Source of the DNA: an uncultured Bacteroidota bacterium
Lineage (GTDB): Bacteria > Bacteroidota > Bacteroidia > Chitinophagales > Chitinophagaceae
DNA: 11,256 nucleotides
Assembly: GCA_903933765.1 (NCBI GenBank)
Contig: CAIZLI010000042.1
Span: 1-11,256 of the forward strand
Direction: 5' to 3'
The notes beneath the pieces were generated by a model. The model saw only the letters and a list, made by a program, of their open reading frames with translations. It did not search any database and was not told the origin of the DNA. The translations under genes and the position numbers were made by a program. Shown piece after piece: positions 1-7,881 of the stretch (positions are counted from its first letter, which is position 1; each line of letters opens with the position of its first letter).

Positions 1-1437
1 ATTCAAAGGCATATCGCGCTTTAACATCTCTTCTCTTGTGGCCATTTCCCAAGCAGTTTCAAAAATGATTCTTGTTCTTTTTTCCATCAAATCAAAATTG
101 ATTTTCTCTACTCTGTCTGTTGGTTTATGGTAGTCTGCATGTGTACCATTGAAGTAGAAAATAACAGGTACGCCTTTTGCAGCAAAATTGTAATGGTCAC
201 TTCTGTAATAAAAACGATTTGGATCTTTTGGATCGTTGAATCTTCTGTCCAATTCCATATTGTAGTTTTTATTCACCTTGTCTGTGATAGGTTGTAAATC
301 ACTACTTAATTTATCTTCACCAATCACATACACATAGTTCATTGAATCTCCTTTATATGTTGGATCAATACGACCAATCATGTCAATGTTTAAATCGGCA
401 GTTGTTTTTTCCATTGGGAAAATAGGATGGTCTCCATAATACTTAGAACCTAACAATCCTTTTTCTTCACCCGATACGTTCATGAAGACTATATTTCTTT
501 TTGGACTAAATCCTTTCTTTCTTGCTTTTGCAAATGCTTCTGCAATCGCTAATACACCTGTGGTACCTGATCCATCATCATCTGCGCCATAGTAGATGAC
601 GCCATTCTTAACGCCTTCGTGGTCATAGTGACTCGTGATGAATAAGTACTCGTCTGATTTTTCTCTGCTTGGCATATAGGCAATGACATTGGCACTTGCT
701 ATAGTAGCACTTGTTTTATCTGCTGACCATTCAATGGCTGCAGTGTATTTACCAACTGGTAATGTTTCCCATTCTTGGTCACTGAATTCTTTAGTTCCAC
801 CTAATAATGCAGCACCTAAAGTTTTAGAAACGGTCATGCTTAAAAAAGTATTGGTGTTTGCAGCAAAAGCCAATCTGCCATTTAAATTGCTTGGCATAGA
901 TGGATTTGTTTTTGCAATATTGATGATTCCAATAGCACCTAATTTTTGTGCAGCCATCGTTTTACTCATCGCTCTTTCTTTGCCCTCTGAACTGATCAAT
1001 AATTTACCTCTTACATCTAATGTAGACTTGTCATTGAAGTCGGCGCCTACATAAAACACATCAGCGCTTGTAAATAATTTTTGTGGTGCAGCAGCTGCGC
1101 TGATCCAGAAGTCTTTGTCTAAAGTATAGCTAGTGCCGTTTACTTTTAAACTTGAAGCAGTTACTTTATCTTGAAACAAACTAAATGGCATTCTGTAAGA
1201 CCCAGCGTTGCCAGGTGTTAGATCCATTTGCTTATATTGGCTCACTAAATAGCTTGCCGCTTTTCTTTCTCCTTCTGTTCCTGTTTCTCTACCTTGCATT
1301 TCCTCGCCAGCAATGATGCTAAGGTGTTTTTTTAAACCCGCTGCTGTGATGGTTTTAGCTGCAGTATTGGCATCCATGGTTTGTGCATTCACAAATCCGA
1401 TACTTAAACTTAGCAGTACAATAAAAATTTTACGCAT
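1..1437 (-). CDS. M28-family zinc metallopeptidase, secreted (C-terminus beyond the left edge)
   Basis: The frame is open from an ATG at 1437 to the window edge without a stop, giving 479 residues. The N-terminus MRKIFIVLLSLSIGFVNAQ is a signal peptide with likely cleavage after NA, so the enzyme is exported. Residues roughly 120-235 resemble a PA (protease-associated) insert. The M28 co-catalytic di-zinc site is complete: H270-Y-D272, D287 in GADDDGSG, the E324-E325 pair (general base and zinc ligand), D352 in NIDMIGR, and H437 in ADYHKPTD. Family knowledge says such enzymes are aminopeptidases or carboxypeptidases working in the periplasm or outside the cell; the substrate cannot be read from sequence. 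Only a short C-terminal tail should be missing. It lies 66 bases downstream of rpiB and may have its own promoter (-7 box at 1471-1478). The family call is secure; the specificity is unknown. Confidence 0.93.
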   Translation of the reverse strand, partial: MRKIFIVLLSLSIGFVNAQTMDANTAAKTITAAGLKKHLSIIAGEEMQGRETGTEGERKAASYLVSQYKQMDLTPGNAGSYRMPFSLFQDKVTASSLKVNGTSYTLDKDFWISAAAAPQKLFTSADVFYVGADFNDKSTLDVRGKLLISSEGKERAMSKTMAAQKLGAIGIINIAKTNPSMPSNLNGRLAFAANTNTFLSMTVSKTLGAALLGGTKEFSDQEWETLPVGKYTAAIEWSADKTSATIASANVIAYMPSREKSDEYLFITSHYDHEGVKNGVIYYGADDDGSGTTGVLAIAEAFAKARKKGFSPKRNIVFMNVSGEEKGLLGSKYYGDHPIFPMEKTTADLNIDMIGRIDPTYKGDSMNYVYVIGEDKLSSDLQPITDKVNKNYNMELDRRFNDPKDPNRFYYRSDHYNFAAKGVPVIFYFNGTHADYHKPTDRVEKINFDLMEKRTRIIFETAWEMATREEMLKRDMPLN

Positions 1438-1470
1438 GTTGATTAATTTTAAAATGTGCATTGTTGATTA

Positions 1471-1478
1471 TAAATGTA
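1471..1478 (-). promoter_or_regulatory. possible -7 promoter box for the M28 peptidase gene
   Basis: On the minus strand this reads TACATTTA, close to the Bacteroidota -7 consensus TAnnTTTG with A in the last place. It lies 33 bases before the ATG, in the 66-base gap after rpiB. No convincing -33 TTG is seen at the usual distance, so read-through from rpiB is equally possible. Confidence 0.3.
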
Positions 1479-1503
1479 GTTATTTTTTTAGGATCTTGTA
1501 AGA

Positions 1504-1956
1504 TTAACAACTGATCTTATCTACTCTTCCTTGATGTCTTCCGCCTTCAAATGTAGTTGTCATAAATACATTGATCATTTCAATAGCAGATTCGATACTC
1601 ACAAACCTTGCAGGTACACAGATCATGTTTGCATCATTGTGCAGTCTTGTTAATTCGGCAATCTCTGGCAACCAACATAAACCTGCTCTAATAGCTGCAT
1701 GTTTATTGGCTGTAATAGCCACACCATTGGCAGAACCACAAAATAAAATACCAAAAGCTGCTTCTCCTGATGCAACACTTGATGCAGTGGGATGTGCAAA
1801 ATCTGGGTAATCCACAGAGTCAGTAGAGTAGGTACCAAAATCTTTGACTTGGTAGCCTTTTTTTTCGAGCCACTCTTTTACTTCTTGTTTGTAACCTACA
1901 CCAGCGTGATCTGCACCCAATGCGATTGGTTTAGAAGGATCAAAAACATATGCCAT
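1504..1956 (-). CDS. rpiB: ribose-5-phosphate isomerase B (RpiB/LacAB family)
   Basis: This 150-residue protein has the usual RpiB length and interconverts ribose 5-phosphate and ribulose 5-phosphate in the cytosolic pentose phosphate pathway. Visible motifs are GADHAG at 14-19, DYPDFA at 49-54, the catalytic-Cys loop FCGSANGVAI with C73, RLHNDANMI with H106 (the ring-opening His position), and the phosphate-binding arginines R140 and R144 in GGRHQGRVDKI. The glycine-rich loop reads CGSANG rather than the commoner CGTGxG, a mild variant that keeps the Cys. It starts 32 bases after the tatC stop, so the two are probably co-transcribed; no functional link between Tat secretion and this isomerase is implied. 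A LacAB-type sugar isomerase is the alternative, but length and context favour RpiB. Confidence 0.93.
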   Translation of the reverse strand: MAYVFDPSKPIALGADHAGVGYKQEVKEWLEKKGYQVKDFGTYSTDSVDYPDFAHPTASSVASGEAAFGILFCGSANGVAITANKHAAIRAGLCWLPEIAELTRLHNDANMICVPARFVSIESAIEMINVFMTTTFEGGRHQGRVDKISC

Positions 1957-1988
1957 ATGAGTCGATTTTAATTTGTTGCTATCTTAAT

Positions 1989-2840
1989 TTACTCCCATTC
2001 TGCTTCTGCCTTCTGCACGGATTTATATGCCCATCTAGATACCAATATGCTTAATTCAAATAGGGAGTATAAAGGGATAAAAACCAATAATTGACTATAC
2101 CAATCTGGGCTTGGTGTAATGAACGCAGCAACAATCAAAATCACCACTGCTGCATATTTACGTGCACCACTCAAAAACTTAGGAGTGACCATACCAATTT
2201 TAGTCAATAAAAAAGCCAATACGGGTAATTCAAAAGCAATACCACAACCCAATATAAGATTGGTTAAATTATCTAAATAGTCTGCAAAAGTGGGCATGGT
2301 GGTGATCACATTCTTTGTACCTAATTGGAAACTTGCCAAGAAATTAAATGTGAATGGACCAAGTATGAAAAATCCAAAAGCAGCACCTAAGAAGAAAAAG
2401 AAAGAGACCCAAAAAATCATGAATCTTGTATTTCTTAATTCATTCTCTTTTAAAGCTGGTTTGATAAAGGACCAAAATTGATAAAAAATAAATGGGAAAG
2501 CAGTGATGATACCACCCACAATCGCCATGCTGATACTACTCAAAAACTGGCCTCCAAATGTGGTGCTTTGCATAGTTACTTTTACCGCAGGCATACACAA
2601 TGCATCTCCTAACCCAGCCCAATGACTAAAATCGCAAAATAAACGATAGGTAATAAAATCTGGTTGGATGGGTCCTGTGATCACATTGTCCATGATCCAG
2701 TCACGCTTTATAAAAATCACCAAGGCCATCACTAAAATGGCTGCCGCAGATCGAACTATGGTACCTCTTAATACCTCAAGATGATCAATGAAAGACATCT
2801 CGGAGCCATCTTTTGGATTTAAACGATTAAAAAGTGCCAT
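1989..2840 (-). CDS. tatC: Sec-independent (twin-arginine) protein translocase subunit TatC
   Basis: TatC is the multi-spanning receptor of the Tat pathway, which moves folded proteins with twin-arginine signals across the inner membrane. The 283-residue protein shows the cytoplasmic N-terminal signature FIDHLEVLR (17-25), the signature YQFWSFIKPALKENE (120-134), the conserved Glu of FELP (E204), and ITPSPDWYSQ (241-250). Six hydrophobic segments fall near 28-45, 102-125, 138-163, 190-213, 226-242 and 246-266, matching the TatC fold. A second ATG at residue 15 (MSFIDHL) is a possible alternative start and would put the signature nearer the terminus; I kept the longer frame. No tatA/B gene lies nearby, which is common in Bacteroidota. 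A 70-base gap separates it from the CNNM gene upstream. Confidence 0.95.
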   Translation of the reverse strand: MALFNRLNPKDGSEMSFIDHLEVLRGTIVRSAAAILVMALVIFIKRDWIMDNVITGPIQPDFITYRLFCDFSHWAGLGDALCMPAVKVTMQSTTFGGQFLSSISMAIVGGIITAFPFIFYQFWSFIKPALKENELRNTRFMIFWVSFFFFLGAAFGFFILGPFTFNFLASFQLGTKNVITTMPTFADYLDNLTNLILGCGIAFELPVLAFLLTKIGMVTPKFLSGARKYAAVVILIVAAFITPSPDWYSQLLVFIPLYSLFELSILVSRWAYKSVQKAEAEWE

Positions 2841-2859
2841 GTATTAAAAGAATGAGGCC

Positions 2860-2867
2860 TAAAGTTA
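2860..2867 (-). promoter_or_regulatory. possible -7 promoter box for tatC-rpiB
   Basis: The minus strand reads TAACTTTA here, 19 bases before the tatC ATG in the 70-base gap after the CNNM gene. It fits the Bacteroidota -7 pattern TAnnTTTG except for the last base. No matching -33 element is evident. A separate tatC-rpiB transcript is therefore possible but unproven. Confidence 0.25.
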
Positions 2868-2910
2868 AGGCTTATAGGGCAAAATGAGGGCGGAAACGCT
2901 AAAAATAGTA

Positions 2911-4146
2911 CTAGTGAATAGTGAGCTTTACTTTCTCAATTCGGGTATCACTCACTAAAAGTATTTCAGCATCAAAATGGCTTAAATGGATCACTTCACG
3001 CACTTTAGGAATAGCCTCGTGCTTATGGATGAGGTAGCCGCTCAAAGTCTCTGCACTGTCGACTGCAAAGTCGATACCATATTTTTCATATAAGTAGTCT
3101 AGTTCTAATCTACCACTAAAAAGGTATTCATTCGCAGAAAGCTTCTTTTCTAAAAACTCTTGTTCATCATATTCGTCATTGATTTCACCAAAGATTTCTT
3201 CTAACACATCTTCCATGGTTACAATCCCTGCTGTGCCACCAAATTCATCCACCACCCATGCAATACTTTTTCTTTTTTTAGAAAATAAATTAATCAAGTC
3301 TGCTGCATTCATACTTTCAGTGACTAATAAAATGGGATGGATGATTGCTTTGATATCTTTTGGCTTTTTAAATAAGTCCAGCTGATGGATATAACCTACA
3401 ATATTATCGAGGGTATCATTATAGACAATGAGTTTGCTTAATTTGGTTTCTATAAATAAAGCCTTCACTTCTTCTAATGGTGTTTGAATTTCTACTCCTA
3501 CGATTTCTGTTCTTGGAACCAAACATTTACGCACTTTGATATCTGGCAAACTCAATGCATTTTCAAATAAATCTGTATTGAGTTCTTGCTGTTCTTGATG
3601 TGTATTCGTTTGTTGAATAAAATGGGCTAGATCTACTTTCGTAAAAGCTTCTTTTTTATACACCATTTTCACTTGGAATAAATTACTTAAAACCCATTGA
3701 GCTGTATTCACTAATAATACAGTCAGTGGTTTGAATAAGATATGAAAAAATTGTGCTATTGGTGCAAAAGTGTTGATCAATGAAGCGGCCCTTGCTTTAA
3801 ACATGGCTTTAGGCACAAGTTCTCCTATGAATAGAATAACAAAGGTAGACACAATCGTATTGCCTACTAATATTGCACCTTCTCCTAAACCAAATCGACT
3901 CCAGATATGGGTATGCAAAAGTTCTTCAAATAAAATACCAAACACCACCAATGATATATTGAGTCCTATTAAACAAGTACCAATAAATTGTGTTGGGGCT
4001 TCAAGAAAACCTGCTATGATTTTTCCTGACCTGCTGCCTTGTTTTTTCTTTAATTCCAAACTAAGGCGATTGGCACTTACAAAGCCAATCTCATAGCCAG
4101 AGAAAAAACCAATTAAAATTACAGAAGCAACAATAGCAAAAATCAT
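2911..4146 (-). CDS. CNNM/CBS/CorC-HlyC membrane protein ("hemolysin family", putative Mg/Co transport)
   Basis: This 411-residue inner-membrane protein has the three-part CorC architecture. The CNNM (DUF21) membrane domain spans about 1-165, with FFSGYEIGF at 14-22, NRL at 26-28 and IGELVPK at 107-113. A CBS pair follows (about 205-260 and 270-325), containing VPRTEIVGVE from 210 and the strongly conserved DEFGGTAGIVTMEDVLEEI from 300. A CorC_HlyC transporter-associated domain fills about 340-411. Relatives bind ATP-Mg in the CBS pair and are linked to Mg2+ or Co2+ export; the name hemolysin is historical. It starts 28 bases after the aldo/keto reductase stop and belongs to the same minus-strand run as lptC. 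GldE is a paralogue of this fold, but the gldE neighbours I know of (ssb, gldD) are absent, so I give no symbol. Confidence 0.9.
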   Translation of the reverse strand: MIFAIVASVILIGFFSGYEIGFVSANRLSLELKKKQGSRSGKIIAGFLEAPTQFIGTCLIGLNISLVVFGILFEELLHTHIWSRFGLGEGAILVGNTIVSTFVILFIGELVPKAMFKARAASLINTFAPIAQFFHILFKPLTVLLVNTAQWVLSNLFQVKMVYKKEAFTKVDLAHFIQQTNTHQEQQELNTDLFENALSLPDIKVRKCLVPRTEIVGVEIQTPLEEVKALFIETKLSKLIVYNDTLDNIVGYIHQLDLFKKPKDIKAIIHPILLVTESMNAADLINLFSKKRKSIAWVVDEFGGTAGIVTMEDVLEEIFGEINDEYDEQEFLEKKLSANEYLFSGRLELDYLYEKYGIDFAVDSAETLSGYLIHKHEAIPKVREVIHLSHFDAEILLVSDTRIEKVKLTIH

Positions 4147-4174
4147 AGTTTGTTTTTAAGTGAAAAATACCTGT

Positions 4175-5164
4175 TTACCACTCTGGTAATACAGGCTTAG
4201 TATCAATGATACCTTCAATCTGCTCCATGATATCGGGTGTCAATAAAGTAGCTGTCTCTAGGGCAGTTAAATTATCTAATAATTGAGTTTTATTGGTCGC
4301 GCCTAAAATCGCAGTAGAGACATTTGGATTTTTAATACACCATGCAATGCTCAATGAGGCAGTACTCACTTTCAAGGCTTTTGCTAAAGCGCCCAATTGT
4401 TTTACTTTCGCAATTTTTTCTTGCATTAGTGATCTGTCTCTTAACCATTCAAAACCTTCAATTTGCATTCTTGATCCCTCTGGTATACCATCATTGTATT
4501 TGCCAGTTAACAATCCAGAAGCCAAGGGGCTCCAAATGGTGGTACCCATGCCCACATTTTTAAATATTTCTACAAAATCATTTTCCATTTTGTTGCGCTC
4601 AAACATATTGTACTGAGGCTGTTCCATTGAAGGGCCAATCAATCTGTATTTTTCTGCAACCCTATGTGCTTCCATGATCTCTACGCCACTCCATTCGCTG
4701 GTACCCCAATACAAAATTTTTCCTTGTTGTATTAAAGTGTTCATGGTCTGCACCACTTCTTCGATTGGACTTGATTTGTCGGGACGATGACAAAAATATA
4801 AATCTAGGTAATCTGTTTGAAGTCTTTGTAATGCCTCATGACATGCTTCTGTTAAATGCTTTCTACTTAATCCTGTTTGGTTAGGCTTATTGGCTTTTCC
4901 TCTCCAACCAAAATAAGCTTTGGAAGAAAGTACGATAGAAGTTCTATCCCATTTTTTTTGACTTAACACACGTCCCATCATCTTCTCGCTTTCTCCTGCA
5001 GCATAGACTTCCGCATTGTCAAAAAAATTCACACCTGCATCATACGCAATCCCCATTAATTCATCGGCTACACGGTCGTCTATTTGCTTATGAAATGTCA
5101 CCCAGCTTCCGAAACTTAATGTGCTTAATTGAAGCCCAGTTTTGCCCATTTTTCTATAGTCCAT
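4175..5164 (-). CDS. aldo/keto reductase, Kv-beta/YghZ-like
   Basis: This is a 329-residue NADPH-dependent oxidoreductase of the aldo/keto reductase (TIM barrel) superfamily. The catalytic tetrad is intact: D49 and Y54 in FFDNAEVYAAG, K82 in LSSKAYFG, and H126 in YFCHRPD. The tetrad His is kept, whereas animal Kv-beta proteins carry Asn there. The C-terminal cofactor segment contains IWSPLASGLLTGKY and AILGATNKTQL. I chose the ATG at 5164 because homologues begin near MDYRKMGKTGLQ and it leaves a 10-base gap after the lptC stop. A longer frame from 5212 would add 16 residues read from inside lptC. The preceding AAGAAAG may serve as a weak ribosome site. Likely substrates are reactive or sugar-derived aldehydes, but none can be assigned. 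Its place between lptC and the CNNM gene is notable. Confidence 0.92.
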   Translation of the reverse strand: MDYRKMGKTGLQLSTLSFGSWVTFHKQIDDRVADELMGIAYDAGVNFFDNAEVYAAGESEKMMGRVLSQKKWDRTSIVLSSKAYFGWRGKANKPNQTGLSRKHLTEACHEALQRLQTDYLDLYFCHRPDKSSPIEEVVQTMNTLIQQGKILYWGTSEWSGVEIMEAHRVAEKYRLIGPSMEQPQYNMFERNKMENDFVEIFKNVGMGTTIWSPLASGLLTGKYNDGIPEGSRMQIEGFEWLRDRSLMQEKIAKVKQLGALAKALKVSTASLSIAWCIKNPNVSTAILGATNKTQLLDNLTALETATLLTPDIMEQIEGIIDTKPVLPEW

Positions 5165-5174
5165 CTGCTTTCTT

Positions 5175-5765
5175 TTAAGGGTTAAAGCTACTGCTATCTT
5201 GAATAATAGCATAGCTGTTAGCTTGTGGTTTAAAGATACGAATGTCTGTCAAATTTTGATTGGCTTCCAGGCCTTTGCCATAAATTTTTGCCAATGGGCT
5301 ATGTTGTTTCACTACCACATCCTGCTCGGTATAAAACTTGCCAGTGTTTTGATCCCAATACATTTCCTTACACCATAAAGTGTCTCCAAGGGTGTTGAAA
5401 ACAACCACATCCTCTTTTAAATATACCATATTTTCTGTCTCTTTATATTTTGCATATTTAGCAGACAATTGACTCTCTATTTGATTGCTATCCTTGTAAA
5501 AGTCTACATGGATGGATTGAGGAAACTCAATCATTTTACTACTATCCTCTAAATAACGATTCATCAAGGGCGCAGTTAATTTTGCACCTAATTTTCCATC
5601 ATTACTTACATAAATAGCAACATCTTTTCCTACATCTATTCCACTCACCTTAGCGCCTAATGCTTTTACAGCATCCACATCATTCTCACAGGCAGCCATA
5701 AAAAAGCAGCTACTCAAACAAGCAACTGCTATTTTAAATATTTTATGATGGGTTGTATTAATCAT
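5175..5765 (-). CDS. lptC: LptC-like LPS export lipoprotein
   Basis: The start is set at the ATG at 5765, giving 196 residues. This ATG overlaps the stop of the upstream barrel gene by eight bases (ATGATTAA), a pattern of translational coupling; the 5792 start would add nine residues from inside that gene. The N-terminus has a lipoprotein signal ending in the lipobox MAAC, with C26 as the lipidated Cys. The body is rich in beta strands and resembles LptC/OstA-type proteins, for example around VYLKEDVVVFN, LWCKEMYWDQNTGKFYT and the C-terminal GKGLEANQNLTDIRIF. LptC normally receives LPS from the LptB2FG ABC transporter and passes it to LptA. It is a single-pass membrane protein in E. coli; a lipoprotein form is seen in Bacteroidota. 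Assignment rests on these motifs and on envelope-related neighbours. Confidence 0.82.
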   Translation of the reverse strand: MINTTHHKIFKIAVACLSSCFFMAACENDVDAVKALGAKVSGIDVGKDVAIYVSNDGKLGAKLTAPLMNRYLEDSSKMIEFPQSIHVDFYKDSNQIESQLSAKYAKYKETENMVYLKEDVVVFNTLGDTLWCKEMYWDQNTGKFYTEQDVVVKQHSPLAKIYGKGLEANQNLTDIRIFKPQANSYAIIQDSSSFNP

Positions 5766-7142
5766 ATTTACGTTTATTGAACCATACGTCACTTAAACTA
5801 TATCCCACTGTAAATTGAACAAAATTTTCTTTAAAATTAGATGCGCCTCCACCTCTTCGTCCTACTTGTAAAGCAAGATTCAATAAAGTGAATTGGTAAT
5901 CATAAGAACGGTACTTTCTAATTGGTAAGCCTAAGCCCATGGTCAATCCGTTCACTTTTAATCCGTTGTTATTGATGTTGATATAATCGTTGCCACTGAA
6001 CAATCCAAATCGATAAGTGACAGTAGACCAATAACTTTCAAATGCAAAGGGATTAGGAGAAAACTGTGCTCCAGCGCGAAACATCGTGGCATTGCGAACT
6101 TGATCTGCTTTACCATAAAATTTATATCCATCTTTCCAATTTGACTGATTCAATTCAACTCCAATCACCCATTGATCATAGCTACCTCTAACAGTGGTGA
6201 TTTTTTTATGTAATGCAATACCTGCTGTAATGTTACTTGGTAGTTCTACGATACCTCTCACATTTTTTTGAAATAACGCAGTATCAACAGCGGTTTCTTG
6301 TGTAGATGTAAATGTACCAATGGATCTTAAAGAATCTTGCTTGCCATTTAATCTTTGGTCAAGGGTATAAGTTCCACCGTAACTCAATGTATATTCTGTT
6401 TTGTCTTTTGTAACTGAGTTGGTTGAACTTGATAAGGGAAATTCTCCTTGAAGTCCAAGGTTTAAAAATACACCACCAAAACTTGTATTGGTGCTAGAGA
6501 GTGATTGATAATAAAAAGTTGAATCATTATTGAATAAGACAGCTTTCACCACATCTATTTTTTTTCTGCCTAAATTATAACCCGTGTTCATACCTATACT
6601 TAAATACTTCCAACTTTTACCTACTCCAAGAAAGACTTGATTGATACCGCCTTCTCCTTTGTAGTTTGTGTAGATGGAATCGCCAATTTTATCATCATAT
6701 AAATAATCATTCACTGAATAATTAATTTGTGTCAAGGGTCTTAATCCAAATGCAAATCCGATTTTTTTGCTTTACTAATAGGTACACCTACTACAATATA
6801 GTTGGGTATCAAATAGGTTGATTTTTCTTTTCCAGCAGGCGTTGTTCTTTTTAGTATGTTATTGTTTAAGTTCATACCAATGTCAAATGTGGTCATATAG
6901 ATACCACCATAAGAAGCTGGGTTGTTAAAATTGATGCTTTGTCCAAAAGCCCCATTCATATTGGGCGTGAATGCGGCGGTAAATCCACCCATAGCTTGGC
7001 TCGCAGCATTTTGACTATTGTAAACTTCGTTGCCTACACCAAATCTTGAAAACGGGGAATTAATCTGAGCCTTTAATGGGGCAATAAAACAGAAAAGTCC
7101 AATGAACGGGGTTAACCTAAGTATTTTTTTCACTAATCGCAT
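5758..7142 (-). pseudogene. outer-membrane beta-barrel protein, reading frame broken by one base at 6762-6768
   Basis: Two frames form one gene. The first (7142 to 6741) carries a signal peptide ending LKA before QINSPFSRFGVG, then the Bacteroidota-type barrel start with SQAMGG and NFNNPASYGG, and after SKAK loses the family sequence and stops. The second (to 5758) continues with alternating strand patterns and a C-terminal strand ending FVQFTVGYSLSDVWF. Adding one base at the seven-A run restores SKAKKIGFAFGLRPLTQINY and a single 461-residue protein. The second half begins at a TTG, and its first ATG comes about 48 codons later, so separate initiation looks unlikely. It may be a true pseudogene, a homopolymer sequencing indel, or slippage-expressed. 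Its function is not recognised. It overlaps coaX by 26 bases upstream and lptC by eight downstream. Relatives, as I recall, sit beside coaX and lptC in other Bacteroidota. Confidence 0.85.
6762..6768 (-). other. seven-A run at the frame break; phased as an A_AAA_AAA slippery heptamer
   Basis: On the minus strand the zero frame reads GCA AAA AAA TCG. A -1 slip on the tandem AAA codons makes the next codon ATC and enters the frame of the second half exactly. The same shift results from one extra A in DNA or mRNA. I see no strong stem at the usual 5-9 base distance; a weak AT-rich stem lies about 40 bases downstream. Confidence 0.6.
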
Positions 7143-7842
7143 ATAATCCTTTGTATATTAAATTTGGGTCGGCAAATATCCTTCTTTTTAAGTGAGGTAC
7201 AAAATAACTAAGGTCTCCACCGGTTAATAGGGCGTTAAATTTGCTGTATTTGGCCTCATAGGCATCAATTATACCATTTATTTCCGCTGACATCCCTAAA
7301 ACGACTCCAGAAAGGAGGTTGGTTTTGGTATCATATCCTACCAAACCAAAGCTTGGAGCCGGTTCAATCAATGGCAAAAGTGCTGTTAAATCATTCATAG
7401 ACTTAAAACGCATTTGCATCCCAGGAGAGATACTGCCTCCCAAAAACTGTCCTTGATTATTGACAAAATTATAGGTGATACAGGTGCCTAGGCAAATGAC
7501 TAAACTATGTTGCGCTGGATATAAGTCCACTGCTGCTGCGACAAGTCCTAAACGATCTGCTCCAATGGTTTCTGGTTTACCTATGGGCGTGGTGAAATTT
7601 AGTTTGGTTTGTGGCCCCAATAAATGGAAAGGACCATATTCTGACAAGATGCTTTCAATGGCTTTATCATGATGGATCACGGAGGAAAGCAATGTTTTGC
7701 TTGGCTTGTATTGGTCTAATAATTTTTGCACAGAAGCAATAGCATCATTTTCTAGCAGCTCCAATTTTTCCAATTGATTGCCTTTAAAAATTGCCGCCTT
7801 TAATCGGGTGTTGCCAAAATCGAAACAAATTGTTGTAGACAT
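7117..7842 (-). CDS. coaX: type III pantothenate kinase
   Basis: CoaX phosphorylates pantothenate with ATP in the first step of coenzyme A synthesis; the type III enzyme is a cytosolic ASKHA-fold kinase. The 241-residue protein has the usual length. Visible motifs are the phosphate loop DFGNT with D8, the GADR motif with D96 (the catalytic Asp position), GTCITYNF at 119-126, GGSISPGMQMR (near 135-145), and LLTGGD near the C-terminus. Family members usually have Asp two residues before GT (DxGT, Asp127 in Thermotoga maritima numbering); here that place is C117. The start at 7842 keeps D8 in its normal position. It is the first gene of the left-hand operon and overlaps the barrel gene by 26 bases. 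A -7 box, TAATTTTG, lies 17 bases upstream. Confidence 0.92.
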   Translation of the reverse strand: MSTTICFDFGNTRLKAAIFKGNQLEKLELLENDAIASVQKLLDQYKPSKTLLSSVIHHDKAIESILSEYGPFHLLGPQTKLNFTTPIGKPETIGADRLGLVAAAVDLYPAQHSLVICLGTCITYNFVNNQGQFLGGSISPGMQMRFKSMNDLTALLPLIEPAPSFGLVGYDTKTNLLSGVVLGMSAEINGIIDAYEAKYSKFNALLTGGDLSYFVPHLKRRIFADPNLIYKGLYAISEKNT

Positions 7843-7858
7843 AGTGATTTTCGTAGTT

Positions 7859-7866
7859 CAAAATTA
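7859..7866 (-). promoter_or_regulatory. -7 promoter box for the coaX operon
   Basis: The minus strand reads TAATTTTG, a full match to the Bacteroidota -7 consensus TAnnTTTG, ending 17 bases before the coaX ATG. It lies in the divergent spacer 7843-7946. No clear TTG is found at the ideal -33 distance, so strength is uncertain. The implied 5' leader is very short. Confidence 0.45.
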
Positions 7867-7867
7867 A

Positions 7868-7881
7868 TTGCTTTCAAGCAA
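7868..7881. promoter_or_regulatory. inverted repeat in the divergent coaX / glycosyltransferase spacer
   Basis: TTGCTT and AAGCAA form perfect 6-base arms around TC. The site lies just upstream of the coaX -7 box, roughly between the -10 and -33 regions of that promoter, where a dimeric regulator could act. A repeat of this size can arise by chance in AT-rich DNA. Confidence 0.25.

Noticed and set aside
683..1054. Plus-strand open frame of 123 codons opposite the M28 gene.
   Set aside because: It lies fully antisense to a peptidase frame with intact catalytic motifs and shows no recognisable domain; an antisense shadow.
1493..1504. ATCTT-GT-AAGAT palindrome at the rpiB stop as a terminator.
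   Set aside because: The loop is only two bases and on the rpiB strand it is followed by A residues rather than T residues.
3770..4096. Plus-strand open frame of 108 codons opposite the CNNM gene.
   Set aside because: Antisense to the conserved membrane domain, with no motif of its own.
2911..4146. Naming the CNNM/CBS protein GldE (gliding motility).
   Set aside because: The fold is shared, but the gldE neighbours I know of (ssb, gldD) are absent and the lptC-linked paralogue is the better match.
4293..4616. Plus-strand open frames opposite the aldo/keto reductase.
   Set aside because: Antisense to the conserved C-terminal half of the reductase; two competing frames with no features.
5758..6735. 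The second half of the barrel gene as an independent protein.
   Set aside because: It would begin at a TTG with no ribosome site or signal peptide, and its sequence continues the first half exactly after a one-base correction.
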